A stretch of DNA of 64,000 nucleotides from contig SAXG01000016.1 in NCBI GenBank assembly GCA_012932865.1, forward strand, positions 620,001 to 684,000, read 5' to 3'. This document shows positions 29,766 through 42,221 of the stretch, in pieces. Below the pieces are notes generated by a model. It searched no databases, was not told the origin of the DNA, and worked only from the letters and a program-made list of their open reading frames with translations. Both the position numbers and the translations under genes were made by a program. Source of the stretch: Amylostereum areolatum. Lineage: Eukaryota; Basidiomycota; Agaricomycetes; Russulales; Stereaceae. How positions within the stretch are numbered: position 1 is the first letter of the stretch; each line of letters starts with the position of its first letter.

Positions 29766-31127
29766 ATGCCGGAAACAGCTGCGTCCGACACTGTATCGGC
29801 GTATGGTTATATCCTTCCGAACGCTTCTCGCGAACAGGGATTTGATACCTTTATTTTTTGGCCTTCAGACCCCTCTAGATTGGTTGGAGGTATTTCATCG
29901 AGCTCCCTGATCCATAAACATCACTAATGATTCTTTCAATCTTTGCTCTTTCAAGGGATAAATACAAGCCTGAACACCGGCGCTCCTGTCAGCGTAGGAA
30001 ACGTGAAGAGGTGGATTCAGCTTGTCGACCCCGACTTTGGGGTGGAAGGGGTGGATTTGAACATATATCCTGCGGTGCTAAAACCGTCGGCCAGCGGATC
30101 TGTCTCAAAACCCGGCCGAAGGTGCGAACGCACTCCGCTTGGCAGATGAACTGGAATGTAAGAAGAGTTATTGCTGTGTTATAAAAGGTACGTCCGAATC
30201 ACGGTCCTGCGAAAGGCTCGTCAGATGAGACTGCGTTGTTGACATTGTTTCTTGTCGGTCCCAGATGCTGTGGAATACACTGGTCCATGGGGGCATCGGA
30301 GACAGGAAATTTCCCTTCAGGAAATGAAGAGATATGCGGAGATGTACCCTGGATCACGCCAATACCCTGCCAAAATGGAATTTGTGCGTTGTCTATGCTC
30401 TCTCTTCGAATGCAACTAGCTCATATCGAATAGTATGAAATTCCAGAGAAGATCCAGGGCGACGTGCAAACGCGTGACGGTGGCCAGTGTTTTTTGACTA
30501 AGGAGAGTCCTGCAAGTGTCCACTGGATCTTCCCACCAACTTGGGCGCCCAAAGTGAGCCATATATCCACGCAGCGTCCAGTTCGATGTTTAGGCCTTAA
30601 CGATCCCACTTTCTAGCTTCACGACCCTTATCGGATGCAAGAGCAGTTGTGTCTATCTGACAACGCAGCCATGATGAGTGAGAAGGTGGCGACACTGATG
30701 CATGAGAACGCATTCGGTATCGACGTCGACGTGGGTCTGGATCTGTCCTTATTTCGTGCATGTCTGATATCATGTTCAAGGATGGATTCCGCTTCGTTGC
30801 GTTCGATCCCCTCAGGAGAACCTTAGAGAAGAGCTCGGCCTCGACGAGCACCTGGCATTCCTCGCCCAGAAAAGCTCGTTTCTGATCGATTTTCTTCGCG
30901 ACCATTTCCGGTGGGGCCTCTTAGTAAACTTTTTGGGCGAAGATATCGAAGAGGAATTCCCTATATGGGACACGGATGCAGTGAAAGAAGCCATGAAAAT
31001 CAAAAACGAAGGTCGACTGGATGTCATCAAGCAGGATCCCGAGTCCCTCTGGCAGACGCCCGCTGGTAAGGAGATTTGGGACCTTCTGTGGGCGACGTAT
31101 TGGGGAAGGACGGAAGAAGAGGAATGA
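29766..31127 (+). pseudogene. Compact HNH-domain protein, copy H1, frameshifted
   Basis: It has the same exon pattern as the intact copy at 37,808. The N-terminus has GYILPNASREQGFDTFIFWPS and VGNVKRWIQLVDPDFGVEG; the nuclease-like part has VQTRDGGQCFLT, VHWIFPPTW, then NAAMMSEKVATLMHENAFGIDVD and DGFRFVAFDPL. Two frame breaks are visible by comparison with the other copies: one extra base near 30,110 (before EGANALRLADELE) and one base missing near 30,812 (after the FDPL segment). The remaining splice sites are good, so decay is recent. The HNH_2-like fold would bind one metal ion and cut DNA. Whether any copy is active is unknown. Confidence 0.7.
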
Positions 31128-33143
31128 TCTCAGACGGAGGTGAACGACTTGGTCTCATGAATGTACGAGTAGTGTATTTCCTCGGTATTGTGCACAACTT
31201 GTACGTAGTACTGTCTTGGTGTGACTCAATGAAAGACGCTTGATGACGCGGGCCCTCACTCCATAAAAATTTACTGTATACTATCTATCTTCAATGCCGG
31301 TAAAAAAAACCCCGCTGTACATAGTCACTGGACGCGAATATGCGAGGACTTCGCCTAGGAAGGAGGGATATCTGCCACCCGGCACAATCGCGGGACTGAT
31401 AACGATGGCAAGCAAAGACAATCTTATCTATCAGCGCGTTTTTCGAGTCAACCCGATCCCAGTCAATAGTCAATCGCGATATGTTGCACTCTTTCCCACA
31501 TCAGCAAAAGTGCATGAAACTTGTATTCCGGTACAATGTCATTGTACCCTGCTACAAGTCCTAAATAAGCTACAATTTTCAGATAAGCTACAATTTTCCT
31601 CGGAAAGCTACAGAGGAATGTGTATGACCCCCGGGTTTGCTTTAAAGGCTTGTAAGGTGATTGTAAGCTGAATGTAAGCCAAATGTAAGACAGGAAAAAC
31701 TGGGTAGAATCACCGAAGAACACCCTCGCGCGCGCGGAAGACACTGATTGCATTCCGTTGTAATCCGAAACACTTATTGTAGCACATTCTAGGCTGTGTA
31801 TATGATTGCAATCAAATGGAATTGATACGAAGCGATCCTGACAGCCAATACAGATGTGTTTGACAGGTTACAAAGGAACTCAGGTACATGAGGCAGCGAC
31901 AGCCCGAGAAGCAAACGGGGATAAGCCATATAAGACGAGCGAGGGACGACGGGGAAGAGATACTCGTAACGTAGGAGAGGTTGTGAGCGGAGGGCAAAGC
32001 GCCAGAGCGAAGAATGATATGCGTACATTGCTAGTCGCCTTCCGTTCCCGCTTATCCTGCTTCACTGTCTCTCCCTCCGTCACTTGCTTGTTACTCTTCG
32101 TTGTATCCCGTTTGCAATTTTTCAATACGGGCAGGGGGCGTACCTTAAGATGTCGCAGCGGTTGTCAGTGCATGGACGGTGGGACAGAGACGGCCCTGTG
32201 TCGAAGATTTGACGGGGCCTGAGAACATGAGTGTATGCGCATATATGCACAAACGGGGACGTACGACGAAGGTTCCAACAATGCAATCAGAGCCAACTTG
32301 GTTTTTTGCACGGACATGTGGATTGCCTACGCGCAAAGGTCAGCCAAATCGGGGTCATGAAAAAAGACTACATGCAAGCTCTTCCCTGCCATTGAATGCA
32401 ATTTTGGTGTGGGCTCGCCGACATCAGTGAGACTTCATTCGTTGCCGCCGATTGTCTCATTGTCGCTGGTGGAGTATAAGCCAAGTTGGAGGTAGAATCA
32501 GAGTAACTGAAACTACTAACCATTCTAGGCCTGTTTGTTTGTGGCCACAGCGGCTGGAGGAGGAGCCAAGAGGGACCGAGTGGTGCATATATGCATAAGG
32601 GGAATGGGAAATGGAACAGGAGACGGGAGACAGGAGAAGGGAGATAGGAAAGGGGATGGGGGATGGGGGATGGGGCCCTGGGGAATGGGACGGGGGATGG
32701 GGGACGGGAGATGGGAAGAGGAATGCGGATGCGAAAGGACGACGCGTCGCGCAGAGATGGTCTGTCGGAGATTAGTCCCACGGTTATGTCACGTGGGGGT
32801 GCGAGCCCATGTTGACGAGACAAGTCTGCGGCATAGTTCAAGTCGAACTTAAAGCTTGAAGCTTGAAGCTTGAAGTCGGATTCAGATTCAGTAATAGCTA
32901 CATCGAGAATACAACATGATACGGAAGTAAACGGAGGGTACACCGACCTGCAAGAGAATGCAAGAGATTTGGGAAGCGGGTACGACGCCACAAGGCTCGA
33001 TTCGGTGCTACAATTCCGGGCCGAAACCTTGTCGGGGTTACAAGAGCTACAAGTTATCGGCACTTTTGCTGATGCACTCGTTCACACCATCGTCGCCTTT
33101 GACGGGCTATACATTCCCTCCTTTCCTCTTCTAATAGACAGAA
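31128..33143. other. Gene-poor stretch
   Basis: No gene can be supported in 2 kb. The part around 31,400-31,470 resembles 29,410-29,460 (AATCTTATCT.TATCAGCGC), a short duplicated piece. 32,590-32,730 is a purine-rich GGGA/GGGATG tract. 32,852-32,873 holds three copies of AAGCTTG. CTACAATTTTC occurs twice near 31,570-31,600. Confidence 0.45.
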
Positions 33144-34487
33144 ATGGCTTCGAAGTCGACAAACAAAGCCCCGCACTTTACAATCGAGCAGGTCATCCGC
33201 CCGAACATCCTCGCTCTCCACCCCTACCGATGCGCCCGTGATGACTACTCGGAGGGCATCCTCCTCGACGCGAACGAGAACGCCTTCGGGCACTCCATCA
33301 CCTCGCCTACACAACAGGCCTCAGACGCAGGAGACCTGGACCAGTTCCTCGCGCTCGACCTGAATCGCTATCCAGACCCCTCGCACCCCGCTATCAAGTC
33401 CCGCCTCGCGGAGATGCGCGGCCTACCAGACACATCGTATGTCTTCTTGGGCGTAGGATCGGACGAGGTCATCGACCTCCTCATGCGCGTGTGCGTCGCG
33501 CCCGCGCGGGAGAAAATCCTCACCTGTCCGCCGACGTATGGAATGTACGCGGTGTGTGCGCAGGTGAACGACGTCGAGGTCGTCAAGATACCGCTGGAGC
33601 TGTCGGGCGTGCAGGGCGAGGGTGGCGAACACGGGAGGTTTAGCGTGCGCGTCGACGAGGTACGTTGTCTCTGCTTCCCAGGATTGTCGTGGGATTGACC
33701 TCGTAGAGTAGGTGAAGAAGGCGCTGGCGGAGGACCCGGCGATCAAGCTCGTCTTCCTCTGCTCGCCCGGAAACCCAACAGGAACCCTCGTCTCCCTCTC
33801 TGCCGTCCGCGCCATCCTCGAATTCGAGCCGTTCAAGGGCGTCGTCGTCGTCGACGAGGCCTACATCGACTTCTCAGAACCAGGCTCCAGCGCGGCGTCC
33901 CTCGTGGCGGAGTACCCCAATCTCTGCGGCATGCAAACGCTCAGCAAGAGCTTCGGTCTCGCCGCGATACGGTACATCTCTCACTCATCACGGGTGCTTC
34001 ATCTTCTGAACAATGTTTGGTGTACGGTAGATTGGGCATCGCGCTCGCACAACCGCCACTCATCCAGATCCTGTCGAACACCAAGGCTCCCTACAACATT
34101 TCCTCTCCCACCGCGCTCCTCGCTACACAAGCCCTCTCTTCCACATCCCTCACGACCATGTCCGAGAAGCTCCGCACCGTCCTCCTCCAGCGCACCGCAC
34201 TCCTCCAGTCCCTCGACTCACTCGCCCCTCTCGGTCTCGGCACCCCAATCGGCGCGCTCGATGCCAACTTCCTCATGATACCTGTGTTGGAACGGGACGG
34301 CTCTGGGAAGCCGGACAATGCGCGCGCGCAGAAGGTGTACAAGACGCTTGCGGAGGAGGAGGGCGTTGTGGTGCGGTACCGTGGGGGTGAGATGGGATGT
34401 GAGGGGTGTTTGAGGATCACGGTGGGGACGGAGGAGGAGAATAAGGTGGTGGTGGAAAAGATGAGGAAGGTGCTCGAGGTGCTGTAG
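33144..34487 (+). CDS. HIS5: Histidinol-phosphate aminotransferase
   Basis: Exons 33144-33659, 33712-33971 and 34031-34487 join in frame to 410 residues. It is a fold-type I PLP aminotransferase of the HisC family: ILLDANENAFGHS near residue 42, LNRYPDPSHPAIKSRLAE, VGSDEVIDLLMRV, CSPGNPTGT (about 190), VVVDEAYIDFSE (about 218), and the PLP lysine in TLSKSFGLAAIR (about residue 251), followed by RLGIALAQPPLIQ and a C-terminal VRYRGGEMGCEGCLRITVG. It converts imidazole-acetol phosphate plus glutamate to L-histidinol phosphate and 2-oxoglutarate in histidine synthesis. Splicing and catalytic residues are intact, so this is the working copy. A truncated paralogue lies at 42.2-43.1 kb. Confidence 0.92.
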
Positions 34488-34863
34488 GAGGGAAAGTGGA
34501 GAGGATAAGTCACCTCCAGCTTTAGACGTTTCATTCGCACGATGACGGTAGTCAATCTCACAACGAGTTCACTACCCCTGGAATTCAATTTGGGAAGCAT
34601 TCCACCCCTATATCATGCATTGTCTGTCTCTTTATACACATTTCCCCCTCTCCAGTTACACTCCCGTTCGAAGTTCTGAGTTCTTTCCGCGTTCCTCACA
34701 TCCAATGATGTTTCCTGGACTATACCCCGAAGCTATGGGATCAAATGATAAGGCTCGGTAAGAAGCATTGGAAACACAGGAAATCTGTAACTTACCTGCA
34801 TCAGCGAACGAGGCCCTGTGCAGAACCAGAACGACTATCTTCTGGTTAGGTCAGCCACGGAGA

Positions 34864-36998
34864 CTAGCCCTGTGCCGCAGACCGCGTGCTTCGGCGTACA
34901 CCCTTGTGTACAACGGGGATCCCGAGATTGGTCAGTAACTTTGCGTTGGAAGGAACTGGTCCCGCTCCAGCCACAAATCTCAACAGGCCTTCGATGAAAT
35001 GCGCTTTGAACAGCCTCTTCTCGACGTCCTCCACTTGGGAGAGAGTGTTCTGCGTCGCACGAACTCTCGCGTCGTTCACTTCCTTGTCGTCTTCTGCGTC
35101 CTTGGCGTATGGCCAATTTTCGGTTTCATCGGCTAGTACAGGCCCTAACGGCTTCCACAGGTTGGTATACCCTTTGACAAGGGGGGCGCCAGATTTCTCG
35201 AAACGATATATCCGACCATCCTTATCATGAAGATCTCAGCTTGAAACGCTCGTGTATGAATGCTTATAAGCCAAAAGATACTGACCCAAATTCCGAACTG
35301 GTACGCATCAAAGTACCTGTGCACATCGACGCGAAGGAGCATCAAGTTAAGCGGCTGCTCGACCCCGCCGTTTGACAGCACTGTATGCAATTCATTGTCT
35401 TCTCTGTACGTCTCTTTAATCTGGGTATCACTTCAGTAACTTTCATACTTACTTAGTCTCTGATCTCTCACTCACCGAACCCGACAATGCATGTGGAAAG
35501 ATATGGGCAACTTCGAAGATCACCCAATTCCTCCCCCGCTGACGCACAGGGACTAGGGTCTCGTAAATAAGTCCCGACCGACTTTCTTACAGCTGTTATT
35601 TACTCGGGCCCTTTGGGGTACTTATTAACAGCTGTTAATAACAGTTACTAACAATCTGTTAATAACTGTTAAATACTGTCTATTTTTTACTGTAACTATG
35701 TTTTTTACTGTAAATAATGGTAAATTAGTCCGACCAGTTTGCCCTGCGCCGTGGGAGATGGCTCCTGGGCTTTATCTGGAACACGGGGGGGTGTCTGACA
35801 AAAAATCAAGAAGAGTGAACGAAGCCGGGTTAGCTTCGACCTCAGGAAGGAGATCATGAAGTCTGTTGTTGACTCCAAGTTGACTCGGACTGCTGGCACA
35901 GTGGGTGCCGCTCGTGTAGAATTACGCCCCGCCGTGTCATCATCCTTGCCGCTCTGGGTTGTTCAGGAGAGTTCGGAGCTCCTCGAAGAGGCTTGTAGGC
36001 ATGTCGCGACTCGCGAGGGACGGCGCGATGTCCAGTCAGTATGCCGGCGTCGCAAATATAGCTCCGGTCACTGAGCTCGAAGGCTCTCAATGGCTGCACT
36101 TTCTTACACTTTCTAACAGGCCGACCTCAGCCCCCCCTGTAAGTATCTGTTATTAACTGTTATTAACTGTTAGTAACTACCACTTTCTAACAGCTGTTAA
36201 TAACAGGTGACTTTTTTACGAGACCCTAACAGGGACCACAATGCCGGTGACACGACATCTAAGATCACGCTCTCTGACCGAATTCTTGCCGGAGTCATCC
36301 TGCCATCGCCGATGAATCAACGAGTATAAGCAACAGATTCGGAAGCCTGAAGAACGTACACGGTTCGTTTTCGGTTCGGTGCCACTGCCGCTATCCCTAG
36401 GTTTCTTTGGTTCGAATTCAGGTTTTGTCTTGACTACTGGGCAGGTAGTCTGGTACATCCCCTTCTCATGGGCGGAATACAGAACATAGTGGCCCTCATA
36501 TATGATGGTCTCGTCATCTCTGTGTACGGGCTTTCCAGGAAGATTCCGAGCGTTCCACGGTCGACGTCTTTTCTCGGGGATTTTATGGTCTGGATGGCGA
36601 GGATCTCCGTTCCATAACCTCAAAACTGGCTCTACATCTAGAATAGACAGGTCAACGCATATAGGTAATCAATGGAACAAAATATCTTCATACCTTCCCT
36701 AAATCCAGCATCTAGAAAAATGTACATCCAGTCGTAGAAGTCCTTCGCCTTCAAGTCGCCATCCGTCCATTGTCCTGCCACGAGTTATATGATTTCAGCA
36801 ACCACTCTTGATGTCAAGGACGACAGATGACAAACCTGCAAGGATCCTGAGGTACATAGGTTCTTTCTTATCTTCACCCACCGGCCCATCTTTGTCTTGG
36901 ACTTCTGGTGGACTAGAGGCCCAGACATGGATATTTCGTTGCTCTTCATTTAGATAGGTTGCGTAGTTTGCGTAGTCGATATCGACAGTTGGCTCCAT
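34864..36998 (-). pseudogene. HNH-domain protein (H6) interrupted by a MITE
   Basis: Read on the minus strand from ATG 36,998: MEPTVDIDYANYATYLNEEQ, then an exon DFYDWMYIFLDAGFRE, a long exon with LRLWNGDPRHPDHKIPEKRR, then SVRERDLRCRVTGIVVPV. Here a 675-bp MITE interrupts the exon (35,554-36,228, 8-bp duplication). Beyond it: RNWVIFEVAHIFPHAL, QPLNLMLLRVDVHRYFDAYQFGI, DGRIYRFEKSGAPLV and the end at 34,864. CxVTG...AHIFPHAL...N.MLLR.D.H..FDAY is the canonical basidiomycete HNH_2 nuclease domain. Apart from the MITE no break is evident, so the insertion is probably the inactivating event. It belongs to a different HNH subfamily from the compact copies around it. Confidence 0.75.
35554..36228 (+). 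mobile_element. hAT-type MITE, 675 bp, second family
   Basis: The ends TAGGGTCTCGTAAA and TTTACGAGACCCTA are perfect inverted repeats. The 8-bp direct repeat ACAGGGAC flanks it (35,546-35,553 and 36,229-36,236). Subterminal zones are full of GTTAATAACAGTTA-like repeats and palindromic AACAGCTGTTA motifs. No transposase is encoded. It interrupts an exon of the HNH gene, and removing it with one target copy restores the reading. Confidence 0.9.
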
Positions 36999-37807
36999 GG
37001 ATTTTTGGTCGTGCGTCTGTACTGTTGGAACAGGAAGAGAAGATGGATGCGGACATTATGAGTGTGGTCGTGGGTTTTATACTACTGCGAGTCTGCGTGA
37101 GGCAGTGACTCGGACTGACGGTACCATATTCACAGCAGGCGACCACTGTACGGTGTCAGTGTCGTCGGCAGCACGACTTGAACAATAAGGTGTGGTAGTT
37201 CAATGAATAAAAATAGTGTGGATAGAATTTGGGGCCCGGGGAATGGACATCGGTGGTTGTTCGCTGGAGATGAAACCAGGGGGGTGCCAGGGTGAAACGG
37301 CCAGTGAAAGCGATTCAGATACCCGGATTTTGGATCTCATCGAAGGGCCCCCAGAACACGCGCTCACACAACTGGCTCACTGGCGCTCACTTGTCAGTTA
37401 TGTTTAAGTCGTTCCTGCTTCGAACAAGCCCGTGGAAGACCGTCCTCTACGTGTAACAGTAAGGGTCCCGGTCCACTGGCAGTGTCGATGTCATAGGGTA
37501 CAAAAAGAAAGGTTTTTGAAATCCTGAACAGCCTGAGGGCGCCGGCCAAGCCTCGCCTCTGCACAGGTCAGAAGAAAAAGAACAATAGATTTTGTGCCAC
37601 CGACAAGCTGGCATCGATAGCTGCCACATGATCGAATCATTTTGACATACGAATCGGCAAACTCCTCCGGATATAAAGTGCGGGCTCCTAGTATACCTAG
37701 GGGTCAATCATCGATCTTCCTTCCGCCCACCTTAATCCTCTTCGCAGATCGAAGAGGCTATCCGAACTGCGACTTCCACATACTATCTCGTACCTAAAGG
37801 CTTCACG
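36999..37807. other. Divergent upstream region, no gene seen
   Basis: It separates two HNH genes transcribed away from each other. A TATA-like GGATATAAAG near 37,670 could serve the plus-strand gene starting at 37,808. Confidence 0.45.
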
Positions 37808-39167
37808 ATGCCGGGCTCAGCCAGTTTCAACACCATGTCTACATACGGTTACATCCTTTCCAATCATTCCCGCGAACATAGATTCGATACCTTTGTTTTC
37901 TGGCCGTGTAGTCCAGCTACACTGGCAGTAGGTAATTATAAACCAGGTCTACTTATTCTCTGATTCTCGCTGATGTTTCTTACAAGGGATCAATTCAAGT
38001 CTGAACTCCCCTCCCATTAGCGTAGGACAAGTGAAGAGATGGCTTCGTCTTGTAGACCCCCACTTTGGGGTTAAAGGGGAGGATTTTATGATATACCCCG
38101 CCGAGTTGAAACAGTCATTAGGCGCATCCATCCTTGCAAACCCGATTGAAGGCTCGGAAGCGCTCAACCTAACAGACGCCCTAGAGAGTACGAAGAGCTA
38201 TTGCTGTGTTTTGAAAGGTATGTCCCGTGAAACACTGGTTTCGTTGACGTCATGTCTTTACGGGTACAGATGCCAAGAGGTATAGGGGCCCATGGGGTCA
38301 TCAGAGAAGGGAGCCCTCCTTTCAGATGCTGAAGAAACACACAGAGATGTCTAGAGAACCTCTCCGGATTGACAATATGGTGAAACTTGTGCGTCAGCTA
38401 TATGCTATCTTCGCGCCGTGCCAATATTCTGACACACGGATCTGATAGTATACCATTCCGGAGTCAATCCAGAAGGACGTGCAAACGCGTGACGGTGATC
38501 GTTGTTTCTTGACCATGGAGACTCCTGCAAGCGTACACTGGATCTTTCCGCCGGTATGGGGACTGTCCCAGGACGTGAGACACATCCGCATATTCTCCAG
38601 CTCAGCGTTCATATCAGGCTGATGACTGTCTACTCTCTAGCTTGACGATCCCACCTGTGTGGAACAAACTATCAAGGAACAAGACTTGTGGGTATCCGGC
38701 AACGCAGCCATGATGAGCGAGAGGGTGGCGAAATTGATGCATGAGAATGCATTCGGCATCGACGTCGACGTGAGTCTGCGACAGTCCTTGTTTTGCACAA
38801 GAGTCTGATATATCATTCATTGAAGGACGGATTTCGCTTCATTGCGTTCGACCCCCTGTCAAAGAACTTAAGGGAAGAGCTCAACCTCAAAGAAGACAGC
38901 CTCAAATTTCTCGGTCAGAAGGGCGCTCCCTTCGTCGGTTTTCTCCGCGAGCATTTCCGGTGGTGCCTCACCGTACGCTTCTTGGGCCAAGATATCGAAG
39001 AGCAGTTCTCGTACCGGACAACAGATGTTTTGAAAGACGCCATCCAAGAAAACGATCAGGTTACATTGGATGCCCTGAAGCCATTATTACACTGGAAGAC
39101 ACCCGCTGGTGAGGAACTTTGGAATCATATGCAGAGGACGTATGGCACAGGTGCAACACAGGGGTGA
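37808..39167 (+). CDS. Compact HNH-domain protein, copy H2, intact
   Basis: Seven exons can be read without a break. Exon 1 is 37808-37931 and exon 2 is 37987-38217 (231 nt). Later exons carry IPESIQKDVQTRDGDRCFLT, VHWIFPPVW, NAAMMSERVAKLMHENAFGIDVD, and DGFRFIAFDPLSKNLREEL to the stop. The last exon also has FLREHFRWCL and WKTPAGEELW, found in all copies. The Cys, HW, N and H positions match an HNH_2 motif, but the N-to-H spacing is tighter than in canonical members such as H6 (LMHENAFGID against LHRYFDAYQFGI). The N-terminal half (GYILSNHSREHRFDTFVFWP; VKRWLRLVDPHFGV) has no known domain. Nuclease activity is inferred, not shown. Probably nuclear or cytosolic; no signal peptide. Confidence 0.72.
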
Positions 39168-40994
39168 AGGGTATGATTGCTGAGGGAGTCAAACGGCGGT
39201 GACCGGTAGCCTGCACTACCTCACAGCCACAGCCAATTTCTAGTAAATCCAAACATGAACCCCACGAATGTACGAGTGGTATGATCCAGGGTCAGAATGC
39301 ATATTTACGAGTTGTAATGTTTTCATGAGCATGCTGCGTCGGAGGCAGCATGGGTAAGTAATGCATCCGCGTCAGAGGTCAATTAACGGGCTCGGATTCA
39401 TGACATCCTTTAATACAAAGAGAGACGCGGTGGAGCGCTGCGTCACGTCACGACACAAACCGCGAGACAAGTGAGCTTTCTGATTGGTTGTGGGACAACA
39501 GCCACGTCATCGTAACGCGACGCGTGACAAGTCGCGTTGACAAATGCACGTGGCTGCTTGCGTCATCCTAGGCTTGCGCGTCGGCCGGGTCGCCGCGTCG
39601 CTCTTCGTCTTGACCTCCACCACGTACTTGGCCACCGTCATACCTTCCCACTCTCTATGGCACCTCTACGCACCGCCGTTAGCGTCAAAGTAGCCTCCAT
39701 GGCACAGCCCTACTTATACCTTTTACTTTGTATATCAGAAAACAAATTCAAATCAATTTTCCTCCAAAGCAATGTTTGTGCAGCAACATGGACGTGTTTT
39801 GTCGCTTCGGTCACGATGACCGCGTCGCTCCCACCCCCCCTGATTGGATTTATTTATATATCTAGAGATTTTTCGGGAAATTTCCTCGGTGCTCGGATGA
39901 GGCGTGGTGGTCCCGAGCTCGAGTGATGTACGACACGACCCGACCCGACACGACACAGTACAGCACACCCTGTCATCTGCATCCAGTGCATCTCGGTGCG
40001 TTCATCTGGATCATGTGCGCATTTTCTTTCTCTCTTGCGAGACGAACTGACATGTACTATTTGTGCAGAAGAATCTATGCGAGTTGGGGGTGACATTGGC
40101 TGGCCATTGGGACGGTGCACCGAGCAGGAACGCAGGTCCACTGATTCCGTCCAAGATGCAGCCCCCAGAAACAGTGCCCATTCAACCTCCTCGCAAGCGA
40201 ACGAGAACACGGCCGTCCAGGTATGACTGACCTTAACAAACTGATCAATGTCCTTGCTTACTATATTGTTGTCTACAGCTTTCCTCGGCTGACGCCATTG
40301 GCCACCGCCGGTCTTGAGTGCGAGCACAACGACATCCTCAGGATCCTGAAGGTCCGCAACAGCATTGTATTGTGTCGTCCACGTCCGAATCAACGACAGG
40401 TGACACGATAATGCAAGAACCCAACCAACCAGCAAGCCTCGAACGGAGCTTTCATAGATGGTACGTGCATACAGTATCAATCAATGTGATAGTAAAGGCT
40501 TTACTGATCCTTTTGTTATCCATATCACAGGTGATATGTCCTCATCGACATTGCATATTCGCAGGCCTACTCGGCCCTCGGCGACTTGCTTCCTACGCCC
40601 CCAAGGACTCCAGCTCTGAACCCTCAAGGAACAGAACAACCCACTCTGCTATCGAAATGGCAGATTGCCAAGAGAGCCCGACACGAGCGAGAGCATTTGG
40701 GACCGTCACAAACCCCTCTACTGTAGGCGGCTGTAGTTTGGCAACTCGCAACCGGTGTCACATGACCGTGGGAGCGGGTAGAGGAGGGCAACCCGGCCTC
40801 GGGGACGGGGGACATCCACTTTAGGCAACGCAACCTCTTGTGAGTGAGCTCTCCCAAAGGGCCAAAGCTGTCCTATGTAGCGTCGAGTGATCATCCTCAC
40901 GCTTTGGCCCATTACACTGTACACGAATCTGTATATGAATACAAGGTTTTGTGCACACTGACCACCTTATTTGTCACTGAGTGCTGATTAGCTC
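39168..40994. other. Gene-poor stretch
   Basis: No gene is supported. A short text at 39,380-39,410 (GGTCAATTAACGGGCTCGGAT) recurs with changes at 59,078-59,100. Several open frames around 40,000-40,830 lack splice or family support. Confidence 0.45.
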
Positions 40995-41498
40995 AGGACC
41001 CCTGAAATTCCCTATAAATGATTCATCTCGGACCACCGAAAATTTGGGCCTTATGGGAACCTATGTATGGTACTCTCCACCGAAAATGGGCCCCGTAGGG
41101 CCGACATGTTGGAGCTAAGAACCACTGAAAAGGAACCCGCCCGTCCGAAGTCCCATCTTCACCACCGAAAATGGTAAGCATCTGAACACGCCGAGGATCT
41201 GTCAGTTCCAATCACAAGTATTTTGCATATTTTGCTTCCCATGGGTCTATGGAAGCAAACTAGGCATGTTATAGCAAGCTTGTGCATAAAATGAGAGTTC
41301 TGCTCTGGAAACCTCGACGCCGAAGGCGTGGGAAATTAGACTATTTTTAGATATGTATAGTCTAAGAACCACTGAAAACGGCTGACTTGAAAAAATCTAT
41401 CATGTAAATCACCGAAAATGGCCCAAATTCTGTCCCAGCGCACCACCGAAAACAGGTCACCCTGGGATGAATGCTCTATAGGGAATTTCAGGGGTCCT
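40995..41498 (-). mobile_element. hAT-type MITE, 504 bp, copy 2
   Basis: Inverted copy of 13,991-14,494 with the same length and, wherever I compared it, the same sequence. The 8-bp direct repeat ATTAGCTC flanks it (40,987-40,994 and 41,499-41,506). The different target site and near identity show two independent, recent insertions. Confidence 0.92.
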
Positions 41499-41506
41499 AT
41501 TAGCTC

Positions 41507-42220
41507 ATGAGGCTGGCAGCGCTGCGGCGGTTTGTAGAAAACAAAATACAATATGAGCGAACCTCATGTCGATTTCGTACTTGGTGCCGCTGGTGACGTA
41601 TTCTTGAGGGTTTTTGACCTTTTTTTTGCGAAAATTAAGCATGGGTAAGCGGAAAGCAACTCAGCCTCGGGGACAGGAGACAACCCGCAAATTAGGCAAC
41701 CGCAACCGACCCCCGGGGACAGGGGACGTTGCCTAACGTCGGCCGCGTACAGTAGGCATCCCGGCTACAGTTTCCCTACTATCGGACTGCGAGTTGAATC
41801 TTCTACACTTCATGCTTAGTACTTAGTTATGCTTATTTGTTGCTTATTTGAATACAATCACCACAGCCTTGCTACTTGAATGAGTGCAATGCACGGGTCT
41901 ATGCTAGTATTTCATATTTGAACATCGAAAGTCAGCTATACGAGGGTCAAAGTCGACGAGAACTGCTAGATCATATGACTTTCATGAACACTTCGATTCT
42001 TTGCTCCGCGCTCACTCCTGCACGTTGCACTCCTGCACTCTCCCTCCGCTCTCCTCCTCCTCCCCACGTCCACAAATCACTCCTCACCGACACCAAATCT
42101 CAATATATGGACCCTCGATCAACGGCGATCTCAGTCGACGTTAACATGGGGCTACACTGCGCGCACCATCTCGACCTTCGCAAAACGGTTCCTTTGAGAT
42201 GATGGAGTCGGAGTTGTTGC
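41507..42220. other. No gene seen
   Basis: AT-rich, followed by a pyrimidine-rich tract near 42,020-42,070. No coding exon could be supported. Confidence 0.45.
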
Positions 42221-42221
42221 C

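Noticed and set aside
32368..33063. Minus-strand 231-codon frame upstream of HIS5
   Set aside because: It crosses a purine-rich simple-sequence tract and reads as Ser/Pro/Phe-rich filler without splice sites or motifs.
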